Shown: positions 13,060 to 20,423 of the stretch, piece by piece
Numbering within the stretch: the stretch's first letter is position 1
Layout: each line of letters opens with the position of its first letter
IMG/VR virus record: IMGVR_UViG_3300048091_000259
Location: 1-24,304 of that record
Origin: a virus
Reading direction: 5' to 3' (one strand)
Length of the DNA: 24,304 nt
Translations under genes and position numbers: made by a program
Notes under the pieces: generated by a model
The model's input: the letters and a program-made list of their open reading frames with translations, nothing else
What the model was told of the DNA's origin: nothing
Databases searched by the model: none

Positions 13060-14285
13060 GACGTTACCTCCTCGAACTCGACCGATTTAGTCACGTTAAT
13101 CGTATCGGGCGCGCTTACCGTAGTCGTCACGGATTTACACAGCCAGTACGAGTCCACGTCGAGCTCGGGCACCACCACGCGGTATTTAAGTCCGCGCTTC
13201 ACGTCGTGGTCGAGCGTCTCGAACGACATCGTACGTATCTTCGAACTCCTACGTTTAAGCTCCGCCCGTCCACGTGCCCGCGCCGCCATCTTCTCCGTAA
13301 TCTGCTTATCCTTAACGGCTTTCTCGTAGATACCGTATTTAGCGATCGACGCGGTATCTTCGAAATAGTCGATAATCTGAATAGTCGGCCGGTATTTAAA
13401 GTGAAGCTGTACTCCGTTCGGCAACGGACCGCCTACGCGTTTGAGGTACTTATCCTTCTTGCCGTAAACGTAATCCTTATCGGACGGCGATCCTTTATCG
13501 ACCTCGACCGTCTTCTTAACGCCATCCTCGTACACTTCCGGATAGTTCGGCGTAAACGCAATCGTGAAGATATCGTTCTTACCGTCGCCCGTCCAGAATT
13601 GCTCCGTATACTGCGGTGAAGACGATTGCGATCCGATAACCCATACGCGGTTAGCCGTTTTATCGTTAATCTCCGACGTAAGGTTAATCGTGTCTTTACG
13701 GATGTTCCGCGTTAGACCGCCGTCCGTTGTCGTGGAGAATACGGTCGCGCCCGTACCTTCGTCCGTTTGGAAGAAATGTAACGCGCTATCCTCGTCAACG
13801 TACCAGCGGTAACCGGTAATGTCCGCGAGTTGCTGTACGCAATCAATCAACGGTAAATACATGAAGTCGACGCGTTCTATGAGCGGTGTGTTAGCGACAT
13901 TTGACGCGAGTGTAATACCGCACGGATACCGCGTAAAGATGTCCGTAATGATGTCCGCCGCTTTCTTGTTCTCGTAGATACGGTTAACAATGCGGTTCTG
14001 CAGCTTTAGCGAGCGGTCCGTACCTTTCCACGTAGAAAAGCGGTAGAGCTGAGCCCCACCGCGTAGTTCATCCGTTTGATCTTCGATAACGCCGACGAAT
14101 ATCGCCGCGCCACCGTAAGTAACTGCGATATCGCTCATCGCGTGTGTTTCCGATAAGTTGATTATAGCGACGTCAATCGTAGACGCTCCGTCTATCGTCT
14201 CTTTAATGCTAACGCTCTGCACACGCTCGGTAACGCTGATCGTTTCGTCGAGGTCGTAATCGTAAATCGCGACTTCCATCGCCAT
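13056..14285 (-). CDS. tail hub / tail-associated protein (gpD/gp27-like)
   Basis: 409 residues from ATG 14285, with GGAGG upstream and a TAATG overlap with the tape-measure stop. The first 90 residues form a beta domain (SVSIKETIDGASTIDVAI, VTYGGAAIFVGVIEDQT) and are followed by a helical and beta segment with KKAADIITDIFTRYPCG and the DITGYRWYVDEDSALHFF motif. This is the plan of the late-control-D/gp27 hub proteins that close the tail end in siphophages and myophages. It would bind the tape-measure C-terminus and carry the fibre proteins encoded next. No separate distal-tail (Dit) gene is visible between this gene and the tape measure. Confidence 0.82.
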   Translation of the reverse strand: MAMEVAIYDYDLDETISVTERVQSVSIKETIDGASTIDVAIINLSETHAMSDIAVTYGGAAIFVGVIEDQTDELRGGAQLYRFSTWKGTDRSLKLQNRIVNRIYENKKAADIITDIFTRYPCGITLASNVANTPLIERVDFMYLPLIDCVQQLADITGYRWYVDEDSALHFFQTDEGTGATVFSTTTDGGLTRNIRKDTINLTSEINDKTANRVWVIGSQSSSPQYTEQFWTGDGKNDIFTIAFTPNYPEVYEDGVKKTVEVDKGSPSDKDYVYGKKDKYLKRVGGPLPNGVQLHFKYRPTIQIIDYFEDTASIAKYGIYEKAVKDKQITEKMAARARGRAELKRRSSKIRTMSFETLDHDVKRGLKYRVVVPELDVDSYWLCKSVTTTVSAPDTINVTKSVEFEEVTS

Positions 14286-16522
14286 TAGCGTTTACCTCCT
14301 ATCGCGCGGCCCTGTACGCGACTGACTTCCGTAGCGAACCGCGTAAGTGCTTCGCGGTCAACGTACGCCGCGTTAATCACGAACGTTGGTCCGGCCGCTG
14401 ATGCTGCGCGAGAGTCTGCGATACTCGAACGTGCCACGCTGATTGGTGCTTCCGATGACGCTCCGTTAATCGCTGCGTTCGCGAGCGAGCCTGTAGCGGA
14501 TTGGATTGCGCTAATCGTGCTCGCTATACCGATCGCAAAACCATCGCCAGTGTAACCGCCGAGTTCCATAAATACGCGCGATGGCGAGTGGATGCCGAGA
14601 ACTTTAGCAGCGGTATCTTTTACGCTGTTCGCGATTGTTGATATCGTATCCTTGACCGCATTTATCATGGATTTCATACCGTTAATCAACCCTTGAATAA
14701 TGTCTCTACCGATATCGGCAAGGTCTATATTTTTGAAAAAGGCTACGATGTTACCCATGATATTGCTCGCTGTATCTTTAATCTCATCCCAAGCGCCCGC
14801 CCAATCACCTTGAAGTATCTTAATCCAGACGGACACAATACCCATAATCACGTCGAGTACGGTCGAGATAACCAACTTGATTGCTTCCCAGGCTACTCTC
14901 ACTACGTCCTGAATGATTGGCCACACAGCTAAAAAGATTCCTTTAATGAGATTGAGCTGCGTGGATATAATCGACCATACAAATTCCATCGCGTTCTTAA
15001 TAAGCGCCATGATGGCCGCACCGTTCTCATCCCAAAATTTACGAATCTCTTCAAGCTGACCGCTAAAGAACGCCGTTACTTCGGTCATAATGGTTGTTAC
15101 GAGCTCCTTGATGAACGAAAGCGCTACGTTAAAAGCTGCGGTTATTTGTTGCCAAATAGCATTAACGCCATCGCGGAAAGTCTCGTTATTTTTATACAAT
15201 GCTACAAAGATGGCAATGAGCGCTACAACGGCCGCAATTACTAATCCAACCGGCCCAATAAGCGCGCCTATCAACGGAATTAACGTACTGAATCCTGCGA
15301 TCAACGACGGTAAGAATCCGATGAGCATCAGTAGTGGACCGGCAAGTAACGCAACGCCTGCGGTCAAAGCCGCTACAACTGCGATTGTCGTTTGCGTTTT
15401 ATCCGACAGTCCGTTGAACCAATCGACTAATCCTCCGAGCATGTCCGTTATCTCACGTATAGCCGGCGTTAGTGCGTCCGAAATATTAATCGCGAGTGAC
15501 TCGAGTGAGCCCATTAGCTGATCGATAGAGCCCGCCAAGTTATCCTTCATAATCGCGGCCGCTTCCGCAGAGGATCCCGCGCTATTCTGTAATGACGCCG
15601 TCATCTCATCGATTGTAGCCGGACCTGCCGCCATCAGCGATAGCATGCCGGATACCGCTTCTTTACCGACCAACTGCGAGAGAGTCGCGGCCTTCTGCGT
15701 ATCGGTCATTCCGCTCATCGACTTCGATAAATTTTCGACTAACTGCGAGATGCCAACGAAGTCCCCGCTTGAGTCCGTTATCGCAACGCCCATGGCCGTC
15801 ATTAATTTCTTATTCTGTTTCGACGGGCTTAATAGTCCGAGGAGAGCTCCGCGAAGTGACGTACCCGCTTGTTCACCTTCCATGCCCGCATTTGTCATAA
15901 TACCGATGGAAGCCGATAACTCTTCGAGGCTAACACCGAGCGCGGCCGCAGGTGGACCAGCGTATTTCAACGCGTATTGCATATCCGTAATATCTGCCGC
16001 GGAAATGTTCGCTGTCTTAGCGAGAATATCCGCAACTGCCGACGCTTCTGACGCGTCCTTACTGAAGATGTTCAACGTAGATGCCATAACGGTAGCCACT
16101 TGCGCCATATCCGAACCGGACGCTTCCGCCGCGCTAATAACGCCAGGCATCGCCTTCATTACCTCGTTCGCGTTGAAGCCCATGGCGGCCATCTCTTGAA
16201 AGCCCGTTGCCACTTCGGATGCTGACTTCGACGTCGATGCGCCGAGGGATAGCGCTTGTTCACGCATGGCTTTAAACTCTTCTGAAGTGGCTCCGCTTAT
16301 CGCTTTAACCTTCGACATTTGCGCGTCAAACTCAGCGCCAGTTTTAATCGCAGCTGCGAGACCGGCCGCTAAGCCTACGCCAACACCGGTTACAGCTGCG
16401 CCAATTCCTTTTAGTGAACCCGACGCTCTGTCTAGTCCTTTAAGTCCGTTATCGAATTTCGAAAAAGTTTGCGAGAAATCGTCCAAAGCGGATATCTCAT
16501 ACGCGATATTTAGTCCAGACAT
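14285..16522 (-). CDS. tail tape measure protein
   Basis: 745 residues from ATG 16522. Residues about 50-340 contain the PhageMin_Tail/TP901 core: GAEFDAQMSKVKAISGATSE, ATGFQEMAAMGFNANEVMKA, QYALKYAGPPAAALGV and GTSLRGALLGLL. Hydrophobic helices follow at about 375-450 (TTIAVVAALTAGVALLAGPL, GLVIAAVVALIAIFVAL), which may enter the host membrane at DNA injection. Near the C-terminus GIHSPSRVFMELGGYTGDGF is the usual conserved motif. At roughly 0.15 nm per residue the tail would be about 110 nm (family rule of thumb). It is preceded by the terminator at 16554-16585 and by the frameshifted chaperone gene, as in most siphophages. Confidence 0.95.
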   Translation of the reverse strand: MSGLNIAYEISALDDFSQTFSKFDNGLKGLDRASGSLKGIGAAVTGVGVGLAAGLAAAIKTGAEFDAQMSKVKAISGATSEEFKAMREQALSLGASTSKSASEVATGFQEMAAMGFNANEVMKAMPGVISAAEASGSDMAQVATVMASTLNIFSKDASEASAVADILAKTANISAADITDMQYALKYAGPPAAALGVSLEELSASIGIMTNAGMEGEQAGTSLRGALLGLLSPSKQNKKLMTAMGVAITDSSGDFVGISQLVENLSKSMSGMTDTQKAATLSQLVGKEAVSGMLSLMAAGPATIDEMTASLQNSAGSSAEAAAIMKDNLAGSIDQLMGSLESLAINISDALTPAIREITDMLGGLVDWFNGLSDKTQTTIAVVAALTAGVALLAGPLLMLIGFLPSLIAGFSTLIPLIGALIGPVGLVIAAVVALIAIFVALYKNNETFRDGVNAIWQQITAAFNVALSFIKELVTTIMTEVTAFFSGQLEEIRKFWDENGAAIMALIKNAMEFVWSIISTQLNLIKGIFLAVWPIIQDVVRVAWEAIKLVISTVLDVIMGIVSVWIKILQGDWAGAWDEIKDTASNIMGNIVAFFKNIDLADIGRDIIQGLINGMKSMINAVKDTISTIANSVKDTAAKVLGIHSPSRVFMELGGYTGDGFAIGIASTISAIQSATGSLANAAINGASSEAPISVARSSIADSRAASAAGPTFVINAAYVDREALTRFATEVSRVQGRAIGGKR

Positions 16523-16553
16523 CTAGTATCTGCAACCTCCTTTCTACGCAAAT

Positions 16554-16585
16554 AAAAAAGGAGAACGCCTTAGTTGCGCCCTCCT
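16554..16585 (-). terminator. intrinsic terminator after the tail chaperone genes
   Basis: On the minus strand AGGAGGGCGC (16585-16576) pairs with GCGTTCTCCT (16568-16559; two G-T pairs) over a 7-base loop, followed by a run of T. It lies 12 bases past the chaperone stop and before the tape measure gene. Confidence 0.88.
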
Positions 16586-16597
16586 GGATTTTCATCG

Positions 16598-16846
16598 TTA
16601 TCGTTTTTTCTTTTCTCGCTCCGCTTCAATTTCATAAAATGAGTTCCAAAACGCGATCTCCGGAGCTGATATTCCCTCGCGTTCCTCCACGATTTCTAAC
16701 GTAGATTGACCGCACATTGCCGCCAATGCTGGCGGTAAGTTAACCGTAAACTTACGTTTTTCCGTCCCGAGTAACGCGCCGACCGTCGTATGTTTATCGT
16801 GAGCCAACGCGTATAACGTATAAAGCGACGGGTCCGCTTTTAAGAC
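16598..16846 (-). CDS. tail assembly chaperone, frameshifted extension (gpGT-type T part)
   Basis: This frame has no credible start of its own: a TTG at 16807 lacks a ribosome site. It is entered by a -1 shift at AAAAAAG (16852-16846) and adds 82 residues to the first 122 of the upstream gene, giving a 204-residue fusion. The junction reads ADAKKVLKADPSLYTLYALA; the frame is open throughout. The extension ends EIAFWNSFYEIEAEREKKKR, a short helical tail. In lambda, gpGT uses its T part to bind the tail tube protein while gpG coats the tape measure; the same division is expected here. Conservation of a short and a long form across long-tailed phages is well established. Confidence 0.88.
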   Translation of the reverse strand, partial: VLKADPSLYTLYALAHDKHTTVGALLGTEKRKFTVNLPPALAAMCGQSTLEIVEEREGISAPEIAFWNSFYEIEAEREKKKR

Positions 16847-16852
16847 TTTTTT
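16822..16852 (-). promoter_or_regulatory. programmed -1 ribosomal frameshift signal
   Basis: In the frame of the upstream gene the codons read GCA AAA AAG TCT TAA, so A-AAA-AAG is a canonical X-XXY-YYZ slippery heptamer (16852-16846). Five bases later AAAGCG (16840-16835) and CGCTTT (16827-16822) form a perfect 6-bp stem with a 7-base loop, a suitable stimulatory hairpin. The 0-frame stop is directly before the stem. Confidence 0.92.
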
Positions 16853-17211
16853 GCGTCTGCCTGTGCGCTGTCACTTAGCGCTGACAATTCGAGCACCGCT
16901 TTACCGATCTTCAAAATCGGAGCTGCGGATTTGCTATCGGATTCAAACACGGCCAAGTCCGTATCATCAAATACGCGTGTACCGGTCTCGTCCGCACATC
17001 CGATAATTGCCGCCAGCAGCGACATACGGATCTCATCGCGGTCACCTTTTGCGTTCTTCGACTTCGCAAGCACGTCTTTCAATCCCTTGCCGGACAGTGA
17101 GCGTACAGGAAACTCCGCGTCCCACTCATCTACGTATACCGATCCGTGCTTAATATCGTCCGTCTGAAGTGCCTTTTCGCGCAGTGCTTTAACGTCAAAT
17201 TTCGTTGTCAT
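16840..17211 (-). CDS. tail assembly chaperone, short form (gpG-type)
   Basis: 123 residues from ATG 17211 (MTTKFDVKALREKALQTDD), with GGAGG about 9 bases upstream. The protein begins with a short helix and contains VDEWDAEFPVRSLSGKGLKD, then a helical acidic half, similar in plan to XkdN-type tail assembly chaperones of Firmicutes phages. It is placed, as usual, between the tail tube and the tape measure and ends at the A-AAA-AAG slippery site, from which a minority of ribosomes make the long form. The short form should be in excess. Confidence 0.88.
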   Translation of the reverse strand: MTTKFDVKALREKALQTDDIKHGSVYVDEWDAEFPVRSLSGKGLKDVLAKSKNAKGDRDEIRMSLLAAIIGCADETGTRVFDDTDLAVFESDSKSAAPILKIGKAVLELSALSDSAQADAKKS

Positions 17212-17258
17212 ATGTGATTACCTCCGAATGGTATCGTTTATTTTAATCACCGAGAGTG

Positions 17259-17320
17259 AACGCCAAAAAACACGCCTCGGTCGCGTGCTTGTCGCGGAAT
17301 ACGTCCGCTATTTTGGCGTT
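17259..17320 (-). ncRNA. three-helix structured element with embedded terminator
   Basis: A perfect 10-bp outer stem (AACGCCAAAA 17259-17268 with TTTTGGCGTT 17311-17320) encloses two hairpins: CACGC-N7-GCGTG (17271-17287) and GCGGA-N5-TCCGC (17294-17308). On the minus strand the first hairpin is followed by TTTTTT, making a terminator after the tail-tube gene; the outer stem uses part of that U-run, so the two folds compete. I cannot name an RNA family for it. Confidence 0.6.
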
Positions 17321-17326
17321 GTTAAA

Positions 17327-17731
17327 TTAAGGCGTAATTGTGCTTCCGTCGACCAGTTCGCCATCGCCCGTAAATGTAACGCTGACTTCAATGACGTCAT
17401 CGTACGGAGACGTACGTTCGAAATCGATTAGCGCAGTTCCGCGGTACTTCGGCTTAATGTCGTCCTCGTGGTCGAAGAAGTCGATCGTAACCGGCGTAGT
17501 TGCCGTAACTAGATCGAGCCAGTACGGATCCGCGTCGACACACGTAGCCTCACCGCTCCAGGAAAGAACTCCCGTTAAATTACGTGTCCAAGCGTCACCC
17601 GCTGCTGTTGCGTCAATTTTTTCGGACTCTACCGATACCGACCATTCGCGCAGTTTAGCGAGGTTTACGGCCGATGCCGATCCGACCTTCGTTGTTACTT
17701 TCGCGAATTGCCCTGTTTTTGTGCTTGCCAT
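17327..17731 (-). CDS. major tail tube protein
   Basis: 134 residues from ATG 17731, with AAGGAGGG upstream. The sequence (VNLAKLREWSVSVESEKIDA, WTRNLTGVLSWSGEATC, YRGTALIDFERTSPYDDVIE, VSVTFTGDGEL) is an all-beta fold of the phage_tail_2/TP901-1 tail tube type, with the SVSVESEKID and VSVTFTGDGEL end strands characteristic of the family. It polymerises in hexameric rings round the tape measure. The gene is bracketed by hairpin terminators at 17752-17797 and 17259-17320, with only 20 bases before its start, so no separate promoter fits; expression must use read-through or processed message. Confidence 0.92.
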   Translation of the reverse strand: MASTKTGQFAKVTTKVGSASAVNLAKLREWSVSVESEKIDATAAGDAWTRNLTGVLSWSGEATCVDADPYWLDLVTATTPVTIDFFDHEDDIKPKYRGTALIDFERTSPYDDVIEVSVTFTGDGELVDGSTITP

Positions 17732-17751
17732 TTGGCGCCCTCCTTCAAATG

Positions 17752-17797
17752 AAAAAACGGCTTCACCTTCGCACTTACTGCGTAAAGGTCAAGCCGT
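17752..17797 (-). terminator. strong intrinsic terminator before the tail tube gene
   Basis: On the minus strand ACGGCTT-G-ACCTT (17797-17785) pairs with AAGGT-G-AAGCCGT (17769-17757), with a further CGCA/TGCG near the top, and TTTTTT follows. It overlaps the last codons of the preceding gene. Confidence 0.93.
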
Positions 17798-18236
17798 CAC
17801 TATTTACGTAATATGTTATTTCTACGTCTAGGTAAGCGCGGTGTTTGTTCGTCTCATCGTTTACATCTTCCGGTGAAATCGGAGTGATTCCCGTGACGCT
17901 CGCCGCGAATGTTTGCGCAGTTAGTACCGGCGAAGCACCGTCCGTATTAAATAGCGGTATAGGCTCGCGCAACGCCCGTTCGATTACCTCCGGTAGCTTC
18001 GAGCGTTCTGCTACGGATCGCGTATAGGCACCGATTTGTAATGCGTACGTCTGCGAATAATCACGTCGACCAGCCGCTATAGATGCGCCATTGTTCACGA
18101 GTTGCTCAACGGTAATGAACGGCTTTACTTTGCCGGTTAACGTTACGCCATCGTAGAGCCATATAACGCGTTGTGTTACGTCCGGAATGCTCGCCTTCAA
18201 ATGCTCGATGATGGAAAAAGTAAGCGCGTGAATCAA
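17775..18236 (-). CDS. tail completion/terminator protein (SPP1 gp17-like position)
   Basis: 153 residues from TTG 18236, with GGGTGA upstream. The sequence begins MIHALTFSIIEHLKASIPDV and shows PFITVEQLVNN, a TYALQIGAYTRSVAERSKL strand-helix unit and a C-terminal strand YLDVEITYYVNSDG. This mixed alpha/beta small protein sits just before the tail tube, the place of the protein that caps the head-proximal end of the tail (gp17 of SPP1, gpU of lambda). The assignment rests on position and size. Confidence 0.78.
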   Translation of the reverse strand: MIHALTFSIIEHLKASIPDVTQRVIWLYDGVTLTGKVKPFITVEQLVNNGASIAAGRRDYSQTYALQIGAYTRSVAERSKLPEVIERALREPIPLFNTDGASPVLTAQTFAASVTGITPISPEDVNDETNKHRAYLDVEITYYVNSDGLTFTQ

Positions 18237-18238
18237 CG

Positions 18239-18589
18239 TTAATCACCCGCCTTTTTAATAACGTTCTCGATCGCGCTGCGGAAAGTGTCGCGCTCTTTAT
18301 ATAGCGCCTTACGGAAGAAACCCTTTTTCGTAGGGTGCTCGTATTCCTGGCGTTGCGCATACGGACGGTCAGACCCAACCGTACGAAGTAACGTCTTCTT
18401 CTCGTAAACTTTGATCGAGTTTACCAAGAAGCTATCCCGTACAGGAGCGTTAACCCGAGCTTCGTTAACCACACGTAAGGCAGCGCGTTCCGTTTCGTCA
18501 TCGAGCTCTTTGAGAAGTTTCTGCGGAATCTCCTTAGCGGACTGCAACGCTTTGTCGAGCCCTTTGACCTTAACGTTAATGCCGGGCAT
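18239..18589 (-). CDS. HK97 gp10-like head-tail joining protein
   Basis: 116 residues from ATG 18589 (MPGINVKVKGLDKALQSAKE), chosen because it overlaps the previous stop as TAATG and has AGGTGA upstream; an in-frame start at 18613 would add eight residues. Features of the HK97-gp10 family are visible: the VKVKGLDKAL start, AALRVVNEARVNAPVRDSFLV (truncated here for length) and a GSDRPYAQRQEYEHPTKKGF segment with Y-x-x-x-x-E-Y/EH. The protein acts where the tail joins the head. It is followed by the tail completion gene two bases after its stop. Confidence 0.88.
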   Translation of the reverse strand: MPGINVKVKGLDKALQSAKEIPQKLLKELDDETERAALRVVNEARVNAPVRDSFLVNSIKVYEKKTLLRTVGSDRPYAQRQEYEHPTKKGFFRKALYKERDTFRSAIENVIKKAGD

Positions 18590-18969
18590 TACGTCACCTG
18601 CCTTACTACGCACTCGTAACGGTTAGGACCACCAAGGCCGAGTTCGTCAGCGGTGAAAACTGCGTACTCAACTCCGCTTTTAGTCAGACGCACAATATCC
18701 GCTAGGTTAACATCGGACATAAACGATACTTTAACGTCGCCATTCCGTATTTCTGTTCCGTTAACTAAATCGCGTTCAGTAACCGGTTTCCATACGACAG
18801 CAACCGTTTCGGCTACCGGTTCACCTGCGATTGGCTCTCCCGTATAAGGATCGTAGCCTCCTGCGGAATTAAATAAAACCGTAACCTCAACGGTCCGGTT
18901 CATAAGTATTTCCGTTCTATTGGCGCGAACCCAATCTACGTCATTTGTCGTTAGAATTTTTATCGCCAC
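18589..18969 (-). CDS. head closure / stopper protein (SPP1 gp16-like)
   Basis: 126 residues from GTG 18969. It contains RTEILMNRTVEVTVLFNSAG, a tyrosine-rich YDPYTGEP turn and beta strands ending NRYECVVRQVT. This beta-barrel pattern between the connector and the gp10-like gene agrees with the gp16/stopper proteins that close the packaged head. Its ribosome site is weak (AAGG directly at the previous stop), suggesting coupling to the gene before it. Confidence 0.78.
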   Translation of the reverse strand: MAIKILTTNDVDWVRANRTEILMNRTVEVTVLFNSAGGYDPYTGEPIAGEPVAETVAVVWKPVTERDLVNGTEIRNGDVKVSFMSDVNLADIVRLTKSGVEYAVFTADELGLGGPNRYECVVRQVT

Positions 18970-18970
18970 C

Positions 18971-19771
18971 TTACGTTAAAACGTACGTGAGGAACGAAGT
19001 ACAGTTCGGATGCGGATTGTAAATTTCCGTAGCGCTAGGCGGATAAATACCCGTTCCCATTCCGTAATTGTCCTCGCGTGATAGTACCGTACAGCGGTGA
19101 TTCGGACGGTCAGCTTTACCGCGGTGTATCTGCATGCCGCTTACTACGTCCGATCGTTGCGCATATATAGCGTCTGCTGTGCGGTACGCCGTATTACCCT
19201 CCGTAACCACGAGCCGTTTAATCTTCCACGTATCGTTAGCGTAAACACTACGTACCTGCGCCACCGTCGTTTTGAGGTCCTGACCGCGAATAATCGCCGA
19301 GCGTATAACTTTGTTTAGTTCGTCTCGCGTTTCGCCAGCCATACGCCAAATACGATCGGATAGCACGAGGCCGTCCGTGTCAAAGCGGTTAACAACGTAT
19401 TCGAATACATCCGCGTTCATACGGTTAAAGGAGATGCCGAGTCCCGCCGAGTCGCCTACCGTTTTGATTACCGCTGCTTCTGCCGCTGCTGTACCGTAAC
19501 TTGCCGTTTCTTTAATAATGCTATCGAGCGCTGACGTTCCATATTTCCGTATGTTATCCTCGATCTCAGCCAAATCGCGCAGTAACGTATTGACGCGGCC
19601 TCTTGGTATCGTACCGTCTTTTCCCGCGTATTCGTTGAGCAATTCGATGAGTTCGAGACGCGTACGGTCAATTTCACCGACAGCGAATTTTTGTTGCTGA
19701 GCGTTAAGTTTACCGTAGCCGGCCGCCGCCTTCTCGAGTAACTCTGCTAATTTGCGCTCATTCTCCGTCAA
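18971..19771 (-). CDS. MuF-like minor head protein (SPP1 gp7 family)
   Basis: The start is TTG 19771 (266 residues): GGAGG is 8 bases upstream, whereas the in-frame GTG at 19780 is too close to it. The N-terminal 90 residues are a long helix (RKLAELLEKAAAGYGKLNAQ). The C-terminus holds RLVVTEGNTAYRTADAIYAQ, then KADRPNHRCTVLSRED and finally YNPHPNCTSFL. The arginine-bearing helix followed by a C and HPNC pair is the phage Mu F signature, with likely metal-binding residues. Such proteins bind the portal and enter the head. Usually this gene lies between portal and scaffold; here it lies after the capsid and connector genes. Confidence 0.82.
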   Translation of the reverse strand: MTENERKLAELLEKAAAGYGKLNAQQQKFAVGEIDRTRLELIELLNEYAGKDGTIPRGRVNTLLRDLAEIEDNIRKYGTSALDSIIKETASYGTAAAEAAVIKTVGDSAGLGISFNRMNADVFEYVVNRFDTDGLVLSDRIWRMAGETRDELNKVIRSAIIRGQDLKTTVAQVRSVYANDTWKIKRLVVTEGNTAYRTADAIYAQRSDVVSGMQIHRGKADRPNHRCTVLSREDNYGMGTGIYPPSATEIYNPHPNCTSFLTYVLT

Positions 19772-19789
19772 GCGGCGCACCTCCTACGT

Positions 19790-20134
19790 TTATCTGCCGT
19801 CATAGCGTGCTGGCGCGTACATAAACGAAGTGCCGCCGCCTTTATAACGGGAATATCTTAAGCGCGCAATATCTGCGAGCTTCGTGTAATTAGCGAATAC
19901 TGCCGTTTTATCTACGGACTCCTCACCGTCTTTGTACGTGAAGTACCGAGCTGCATCCGTTGCAATGGATTCGCAGCCGAGCGCATACGCCAGGTATAAG
20001 AGTGCGTTATCTTGCGCCTCTCCTGCCGTAAGCCCTGACTCCGTCTCTGCTTCGGCGATCCAGTCGGTAACGTCCGTCTCAGCAACGCCAGGGACGTTAC
20101 GGAACCGCTTCGTTAACCGTTCTGCAATCGCCAT
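19790..20134 (-). CDS. head-tail connector (gp15/gp6-like adaptor)
   Basis: 114 residues starting MAIAERLTKRFRNVPGV. The pattern is a helix, an acidic DVTDWIAEAETESG segment, a helix NALLYLAYALGCESIATDAAR, then YFTYKDGEESVDKT and a last helix FANYTKLADIARLRYSRYK. This all-helical plan directly after the capsid is that of the gp6/gp15 adaptor proteins that dock on the portal. The basic tail (YKGGGTSF, YDGR) matches the extended C-terminus seen in the family. Confidence 0.85.
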   Translation of the reverse strand: MAIAERLTKRFRNVPGVAETDVTDWIAEAETESGLTAGEAQDNALLYLAYALGCESIATDAARYFTYKDGEESVDKTAVFANYTKLADIARLRYSRYKGGGTSFMYAPARYDGR

Positions 20135-20140
20135 GCTACG

Positions 20141-20350
20141 TCACTCCTTCGATTTAGCTTTCGTTTGAGTGCGTGCCGGCTTAACCGCTTCCTCTTCCGG
20201 TTCATCTACGCGAACAGCGTCGTTAATGCCGGAGAGGACTGCAATTTCTTCTGCGTCATCCGTATCGTAAATGCCTCCGCTAAATTTGCGGTAGTTGTCA
20301 CCAACGTAGAAGCCGAGCTCCTTATACCGCGGCGATTCGAATCTAGCCAT
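20141..20350 (-). CDS. small conserved head-region protein
   Basis: 69 residues from ATG 20350, with GGAGGT upstream. The first 45 residues (FESPRYKELGFYVGDNYRKF, GGIYDTDDAEEIAVLSGI) form a small beta domain resembling the F/Y-x-SP-x-YKELGF-Y proteins that follow capsid genes in Firmicutes phages; the last 20 are acidic then lysine-rich, probably disordered. A decoration or head-surface role is possible but unproven. Confidence 0.7.
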   Translation of the reverse strand: MARFESPRYKELGFYVGDNYRKFSGGIYDTDDAEEIAVLSGINDAVRVDEPEEEAVKPARTQTKAKSKE

Positions 20351-20366
20351 TCGTTATACCTCCGTT

Positions 20367-20399
20367 AAAAAGATAAGACGCGCAACAATACGCTGCGCG
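20367..20399 (-). terminator. intrinsic terminator after the major capsid gene
   Basis: On the minus strand CGCGCA (20399-20394) pairs with TGCGCG (20384-20379) over a 9-base loop, followed by TCTTATC and TTTTT. The U-run is displaced by seven bases, so it may be leaky. Confidence 0.65.
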
Positions 20400-20423
20400 C
20401 CTCCGTATATGATTCCGTTACGA

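Noticed and set aside
13047-13619. Plus-strand ORF of 190 codons opposite the hub gene
   Set aside because: Antisense shadow; arginine-rich, no ribosome site, and overlaps a complete gene.
15645-16199. Plus-strand ORF of 184 codons opposite the tape measure gene
   Set aside because: Antisense shadow of an alanine-rich helical gene, which regularly leaves open frames on the other strand.
16598-16807. Independent gene starting at TTG 16807
   Set aside because: No ribosome site; the frame is open back to a canonical slippery site in the upstream chaperone gene, so it is a frameshift extension.
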